64,000 bases of DNA, taken from the NCBI RefSeq assembly GCF_030272615.1, contig NC_081412.1:540348335-540412334 (forward strand), in the 5' to 3' direction. Below are positions 58,938 to 64,000 of the stretch, piece by piece; the first letter of the stretch is position 1, and the number at the start of each line of letters is the position of its first letter. Origin of the DNA: Cryptomeria japonica. Taxonomy: Eukaryota > Streptophyta > Pinopsida > Cupressales > Cupressaceae. Under the pieces are notes generated by a model. The model did no database searches. It saw nothing but the letters and a program-made list of their open reading frames with translations, and was not told the DNA's origin. A program made the translations under genes and the position numbers.

Positions 58938-60383
58938 TTGAAAGACTTTATTAAAATTTTTGTAAAACCCTTGGAACCACAAAATTTAGTAGAGGCCATT
59001 AAGAAAACTAGGATGGTTGAATATAATGCCCCCAAGAACATTCCAGCCAAAACACCGCATAGGAATGAGGGACCCCAGAGGGACCACCGGGAGAGGCCCT
59101 GCTACTTTTGCAAAAAACCTTGGAGTATGAATCACCGATGTAAGGAGAGAGAGGAACTCATGGAGAAGGGGTTATGTTTCAAATGCAAGGCCCCATGGGG
59201 GAAGGGCCACAAATGTAAAAGAGGACAGTTAAATAACACAGAAGAAATACGAGATGAGGAAAGACCCTATAAAAGGCCTAGGTTTGAAGACAACGAGCCG
59301 GGTACCTTGGTAGCCATCACTCAAGGAAGTGAGAATAGATGCTTCAAACCCAACGGGATAATCAAAGGACAAAAAGTAATCGCCTTGGTAGACATAGGAG
59401 CCTCACATGATTTCATTAGCAAACACTTAGCGACAAAGAGAAGGTTAAAAACTCAAGAGTTTGGAGGGTTTGAAGTGATCATGGGCAACAGAGTCATAGA
59501 AAAATGCACTAAAATTATACCTCAATTGGAAGTCACCTTGGGGGGACATACAATTAAGAGGAACTTCTTTGTGGTGAACTTAGAGAACGACATCATTTTG
59601 GGGATGCCATGGATAAAATCATTGGGTTGGTTCACCATGGACAGTCCAAATTGGGAGATATGCTTCCAACATGAAGGGAGAGAAATAACCTTAAAAGGAA
59701 TCCCCGATGGCTCTCCAAAGATAGTATCATGTAATAAAATGGAAAAAATCCTTAGGCATGATCAAGGAGAGTGGGTTGCCCAATGTATTGTCTTGGATAA
59801 ATCTCCGACCGAAGATCAAGCTGTTCATAGTGATATACAACCCATCCTTAAGAGACACAAAAAAGTCTTCAAAGACATTCCCTCGGGCTTACCCCCCAAA
59901 AGGGGATTTGAACATTCCATTGAGTTAGAAGGAGAAAAACCTGTCATTACAACTCCTTACCACCACCCCCACAAATTCAAAGAGGAGATTGGAAAAACCA
60001 TAAAAGAGTTATTAGAAATGGGACATATCCAACCAAGCAGCAACCCCTTTGCTTCATCAGTGGTATTGGTCAAGAAGAAAGATGAGATGATGAAAATGTG
60101 CATAGATTACAAGGCCCTGAATAAAAAGACTATAAAATACAGATACCCTATTATGAGAATTGACAAATTAATGGATGAACTACATGGAGCAAGATATTTC
60201 TCTAAAATTGATCTAAGGTCAGGATACCATCAGATTAGAATGAGGGAAAAGGATATCCCCAAAACAACATTCAGATGCCATTATGGGCATTTCGAGTTTT
60301 TGGTCCTACCATTTGGTCTCACTAACACCTCGACCACCTTCCAGTCATGCATGAATCATACGTTTAGGCAACAATTGAGGTAA
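58938..60383 (+). pseudogene. chromovirus gag zinc knuckles, protease, RT N-part
   Basis: Two Cys/His clusters of the CX2CX7HXC type (CYFCKKPWSMNHRC and CFKCKAPWGKGHKC, about 59100-59215). The protease has LVDIGASHDFIS, where Ile replaces the usual Ser, and then IILGMPWIKSLGW. RT follows with YHHPHKFKEEIGKTIKELLE, MCIDYKALNKKT, FSKIDLRSGYHQIRM and FLVLPFGLTNTSTTFQ. A TAA at 60381, where Gln is expected, stops the frame just before the catalytic FFDD. Confidence 0.88.
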
Positions 60384-61693
60384 TTTCTACTAATATTCTT
60401 TGATGATATACTTATTTACAACAAGACATGGGAGGAACATCTCCAGCACATTGAGGAGGTATTAAATATTCTTGAGTCTAAAGCATTATATGCCAAAGTC
60501 TCCAAGTGCGAATTTGGGATGAAAGAAATCATCTACCTAGGACACAAAATTAGTGAGGCCGGAGTGAGTGTTGATGAAGAAAAGATCAGAGCCATCAAGG
60601 AATGGCCCACCCCTAGAACCTTAACACAATTAAGGAGATTTGTGGGGCTATGCAACTACTATAGACGTTTTGTAAAAGGGTTCTCCAAGATTGCAGCACC
60701 CCTTACTGATCTAACTAAGAAAGGGGCTTTCACATAGAATGACAGAGCCCAACAAGCTTTTGAACAACTTAAAATAACCATGAGCTCATGTCCAGTATTG
60801 GCCATTCCCGACTTCTCTATACCTTTTGAGCTACAATGTGATGCATCCGGGAGGGAATTGGGGAAGTCCTCATGCAAAAGAAATACCTCCTAGCCTTTGA
60901 GAGTCGTAAACTTACCGAAAGAGAAAGACACTAATCTATTTATGACAAAGAAATACTAGCCATAATGCACGCCTTGGCCAAATTTCGCCAATACCTTGTC
61001 TGTAGGAAGTTTAGTGTGAAAACCAATCATAACAACCTACACTTCTTCTTGAGCCAAAAGGATCTTAATGATAGGCAACAAAAATGGGTGAGCAAAATAC
61101 AAGCCTACAACTTTGACATAGAATATGTAAAAGGGGTGAATAATGAGGCAACAGATGCATTATCCCGAAGAGCCCACCTCAATACCCTTACTAGTATCTC
61201 AAAGGACTGGAAGGAAGAAATCCTTAATGAATATGACCAAGATCCACAAGCAAAGGAAATTTTGAAGGGAAACCCTCCCAACGAAGATTTTAAAGTTAGG
61301 GGAGATCTCATCTTATACAAGGGAAGGGTATACTTGACCCCTCAGACCAAATTCAAAAGAAAAATCCTAAAAGAATTCCATGATAACCCCTTGGAAGGAC
61401 ATCAAGGATACTATAAAACTTATAAACACATTAGGGAGAAGTATGCATGGAAAGACCAAAAAAGAGATGTCCGAAAATATGTACAAGAGTGCCTAACCCG
61501 TCAACGCAATAAAACCAAACTCATCCACCTAGCGGGGTTGCTTCAACCATTACCTATTCCCAATCAAAAGTGGGAGAGAATTTCTATAGATTTCATAACA
61601 AGGTTGCCAAGGGCACAAGGAAAAGATAGCATTTTTGTGGTGGTAGACAGACTCACAAAGTATGCCCATTTCCTTGTAGTCTCCACAGAATAA
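60384..61693 (+). pseudogene. chromovirus RT C-part, RNase H, integrase N-part
   Basis: The RT active site FFDDILIYN comes directly after the stop. The thumb and connection follow (IIYLGHKISEAGV, LRRFVGLCNYYRRFV). A TAG near 60735 stands where Trp is expected. Near 60858 a frameshift breaks the RNase H CDASG motif. RNase H continues (YDKEILAIMHALAKFRQYL, then FDIEYVKGVNNEATDALSR). The integrase zinc region has HQGYYKT and ECLTRQRNK, where the second Cys of the CxxC pair is changed. The core starts ERISIDFITRLP and stops at TAA 61691. Confidence 0.85.
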
Positions 61694-62617
61694 AAAGCCT
61701 ACCAAATAGCCGATCTATCTTCAGGGAAATTTTCAGACTCCACGGACTCCCTCAGAATATTGTCAGTGATAGAGATAGCAAGTTTATTAGCCAATTCTGG
61801 CAAGAACTCTTCAGAATGCCAGGAACAACCTTGACCCCTAGTACCAGTTACCATCCTCAAACTGATGGGCAAACTGAAATAGTGAACAAATGGATAGAGG
61901 GCTACCTAAGGAATTATGTTACAGGGCAACATACTACTTGGGTTAAGTGGCTACACCTAGGATAACATTGTTACAACACGACACACCACATGTCAATAGG
62001 GATGAGTCCCTTCCAAGCCTTGTACGACTATAAGGCCACAACTTTTGGGGAATTAATAACCCAAGAAAGCAAAGTACCAAGGGCACAAGATTTTGTTCAA
62101 TAGAGTAGGGACATCATGAAGACCTTGAAAGAGAATTTACAACAAGCCCAAAATCAACAGAAGATCTATGCAGATAGGAAGCGTACGGAAAGGACGTTCG
62201 AGGCTGGAGATCTGGTGTTTTTAAGGTTACAACCATATAAACAATCTTCCATCAAGAAGAAAGGGGCTGAAAAATTGAAACCCCAGTTCTATGGACCCTA
62301 CAAGGTAATTTGAAGGATTGGGGAAGTAGCTTATGAAGTAGAACTACCCAAAGACAATAAAATGCATAATGTGTTCCATGTCTCCCGACTTAAGAAGGTT
62401 CTCAGACAACACTTGGCTCCATGCAGTGAACTACCTCCCCTAGATGATGAAGGAAAACTCACGTTGTACCCTGAGATCATTCTGGATATGCGGAAAAAGG
62501 GAGCTTAGGAACCGAACCATTAACGAATACCTGATAAAATGGAGGAATCTCCCAAATGAGGATGCTACTTGGGAAAAAGAGGAAGATCTAAAAATGCTTG
62601 AGGACAAGCAAAGTTGA
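61694..62617 (+). pseudogene. chromovirus integrase C-part and chromodomain
   Basis: In shifting frames the integrase core continues with LPQNIVSDRDSKF (second Asp) and HPQTDGQTEIVNKWIEGYL (Glu). The GPY/F-type segment GDLVFLRLQPYKQSS...FYGPYKVI ends at a TGA where Arg is likely. HNVFHVSRLKKVL leads to a chromodomain, NEYLIKWRNLPNEDATWE, ending at 62617. The chromodomain marks the element as a chromovirus. These domains normally guide integration to heterochromatin marks. Confidence 0.85.
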
Positions 62618-62630
62618 GATGGAGGGACTA

Positions 62631-62902
62631 TGATAACCCTCTACTATATCACCTGATGTAAATCTTATAAAATACCCCAATAATGATAATAGCATATATT
62701 ACTGAGTCCAGTATAAATATATAAAATGAAGAAATCAATTATTAAAATAATATTAATATATTAAAAGAGGAAATAAATTATTAAATAATGTTAATATATT
62801 AAATAAGGTTAATATAAGAAATAAATGATTAAATAATGTTCATATATATTTAATATATTAAATGATGAAGAAATGAATTATTAAATAATTAAATAATTTT
62901 AA
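62631..62902 (+). repeat. chromovirus 3' LTR, truncated
   Basis: Starts TGATAACCC and follows the 5' LTR for about 270 bp with several substitutions. It ends where a T-run begins the next insertion. Its remaining 1.2 kb are outside the window or lost. Confidence 0.85.
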
Positions 62903-64000
62903 TTTTTTTAATAAGTAAATAGCTGTAGAGGGGAAACACCCTTGTATTAATCAAAATAAGAGAATACAAGGCCCGATTCAGTGAGAGCGGTAGGGGGAAA
63001 GAACCAGGAAGAAAACCCCCTACCTTAGCTCTATTCTTTAAACAAAGAAAAACCAACAATGAAGGCTGGATGGTTACAAGACATCACATACCAACCTCTT
63101 AGAAGTAGATAACAAAGGCTTTAAAACAAAAACAGACAATAACAAAATCAGAGAAACCAGAGAGAACAATGAAGGGAGTCTTCAGAAACACCATCCATAG
63201 GAGCATGAGCCATATCCAGGACAATATGGCATTCAGTGCCACAGTTCGAGTGAGCCATTGATTCTGCCTTCTCCCTAGGGAGTCGGTAGTCATTTGGGAA
63301 CCACTCCTCACCAAGCCCAAACCCCCAGTCATTACCAACCACCAAATCTCCATTCTCCAAAATCCCAAAATCATCAGCACCCGCTAGCTCTTTGTCACGA
63401 AGAAATTTTGCCCTCCATTCCGACATGAAGCCATTTTGGATGCCAACCGCTTTAAGCAGAAATTCAATGTTCCTGGTAATGACAAGCTAGGTTGCTTGAA
63501 GAGTATCAAAGTCCAAGGAGTTAACAATCACAAACTTCCTCACCTCTGCCCCATTGCCTAAGGACATATAGTAATTTTGGGGAAGCGAAATTCTTAGATT
63601 GGCATCACTATTGTCCAATACATCATCAATTTCCCCCAACAGGTGATGTTTAAACATCATTTGAGTTAACAACTTTGCTCTCTGCTTGCTAGTACCCATA
63701 TATATCACCATTGCAAGGAAAAACGCCGAGATATCGACGTTGGCTCTGTACCTGTGATAAGCCATAAGGAATTCCTTTCCCAGCATCCTCTTAAGGCTGT
63801 GGAGAATAAGAGGATGTCGAGAGAAGAGGACCTCTTGCAGACGTCTGTCCGTGATTTCGCCTAGGAAAGCCATCTGGCGACAAGTAGCTTCAAGGAGAAT
63901 TGGGGTCTCCATAGCAAGTCACCGAGAAAAGAAAGCAACTGTTTGATGGAAAAATGAGGGCATTCCATTGTTAAATAGAAAGACATCAAACCAGAGAATA
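62903..64000 (-). mobile_element. LINE-like insertion, 3' end
   Basis: The insertion interrupts the chromovirus 3' LTR. On the plus strand it begins with a T-run (62903-62909), which is a poly-A-like end on the minus strand. About 200 bp of non-coding sequence then precede a minus-strand frame. This layout fits a target-primed non-LTR element cut by the window edge. No RT motif is visible in this part, so a processed gene copy is an alternative. Confidence 0.45.
63148..63912 (-). pseudogene. unrecognised reading frame in the LINE-like insertion
   Basis: Two frames, 63912-63487 (141 codons) and 63426-63148, lie in the same register and are separated only by a TAG at 63487-63489. Read through, they give about 255 codons. 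The first part is rich in Leu and Arg, with a His/Arg helix (HPLILHSLKRMLGKEFLMAY). The second has acidic Gly/Asp stretches (GADDFGILENGDLVVGNDWG). I recognise no domain. It could be an ORF1-type RNA-binding protein of a LINE or part of a captured gene. The real start may lie upstream of the first Met seen. Confidence 0.4.

Larger units (their letters stand above)
56631..62902 (+). mobile_element. Ty3/gypsy chromovirus, decayed
   Basis: It has a 1449-bp 5' LTR (TGATAACCC...GACATTACA), a tRNA-iMet primer site, gag, protease, RT, RNase H, integrase, chromodomain, a polypurine tract (about 62616-62627) and a 3' LTR that is cut at 62902 by another insertion. The first 270 bp of the two LTRs differ at roughly 8-9 positions by eye, so it is clearly older than the Tat element. 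The coding region carries at least five stops and three frameshifts. All domains remain recognisable in the right order. Confidence 0.9.

Overview
This window is plant nuclear DNA. It holds one recognisable host gene and many LTR retrotransposons at different stages of decay. The gene encodes One-helix protein 1 (OHP1), a chloroplast protein of the light-harvesting-like family. Its four coding exons are separated by two short introns and one intron of 8.6 kb that contains repeats. A very long intron in a small gene, surrounded by old nested retroelements, suggests a gymnosperm, probably a conifer. That assignment is an inference, because no species-specific marker was seen.

Layout. 1-3878: a minus-strand Ty3/gypsy-type element with gag and protease but no reverse transcriptase (RT), its far LTR cut by the window edge. 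3879-13953: old degenerate DNA, including a minus-strand relic of a Tat-like gag (about 4236-5990) and an AT-rich LTR-like stretch from 9170. 13954-35326: a decayed plus-strand Ty1/copia element. Its 3' LTR is split by a 15.5 kb minus-strand Ty3/gypsy element of the Tat lineage at 18720-34191. The insert has two 1440-bp LTRs with only two differences seen by eye and a 5-bp target duplication (GGATG), so it is very young. 35327-37486: OHP1 upstream region. 37487-46649: OHP1. 46650-53977: intergenic DNA with a SINE-like segment, a 673-bp tandem duplication ending in (TG)n(GA)n microsatellites, and a short non-autonomous LTR element. 53978-55825: a solo LTR related to the Tat element, flanked by ATTAG. 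56631-62902: a plus-strand chromovirus with a tRNA-iMet primer site, all pol domains and a chromodomain, broken by stops and frameshifts. 62903-64000: a minus-strand insertion with a poly-A-like end and an unrecognised reading frame, probably a LINE-like element.

The Tat element looks the most informative. Its leader holds a primer binding site that appears to match tRNA-Trp over 39 nt instead of the usual 12-18. Next to it lies an array of about 14 GCGC-centred palindromes (mostly AGCGCT) at roughly 20-bp spacing. Its gag is interrupted by a TAA upstream of the gag zinc knuckle, in the same frame as pol. The polyprotein carries protease, a G-patch-like segment, RT, a decayed RNase H, a second archaeal-type RNase H with its acidic residues intact, and integrase.

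All calls come from reading the sequence and from recalled family knowledge. No database search or alignment program was run.
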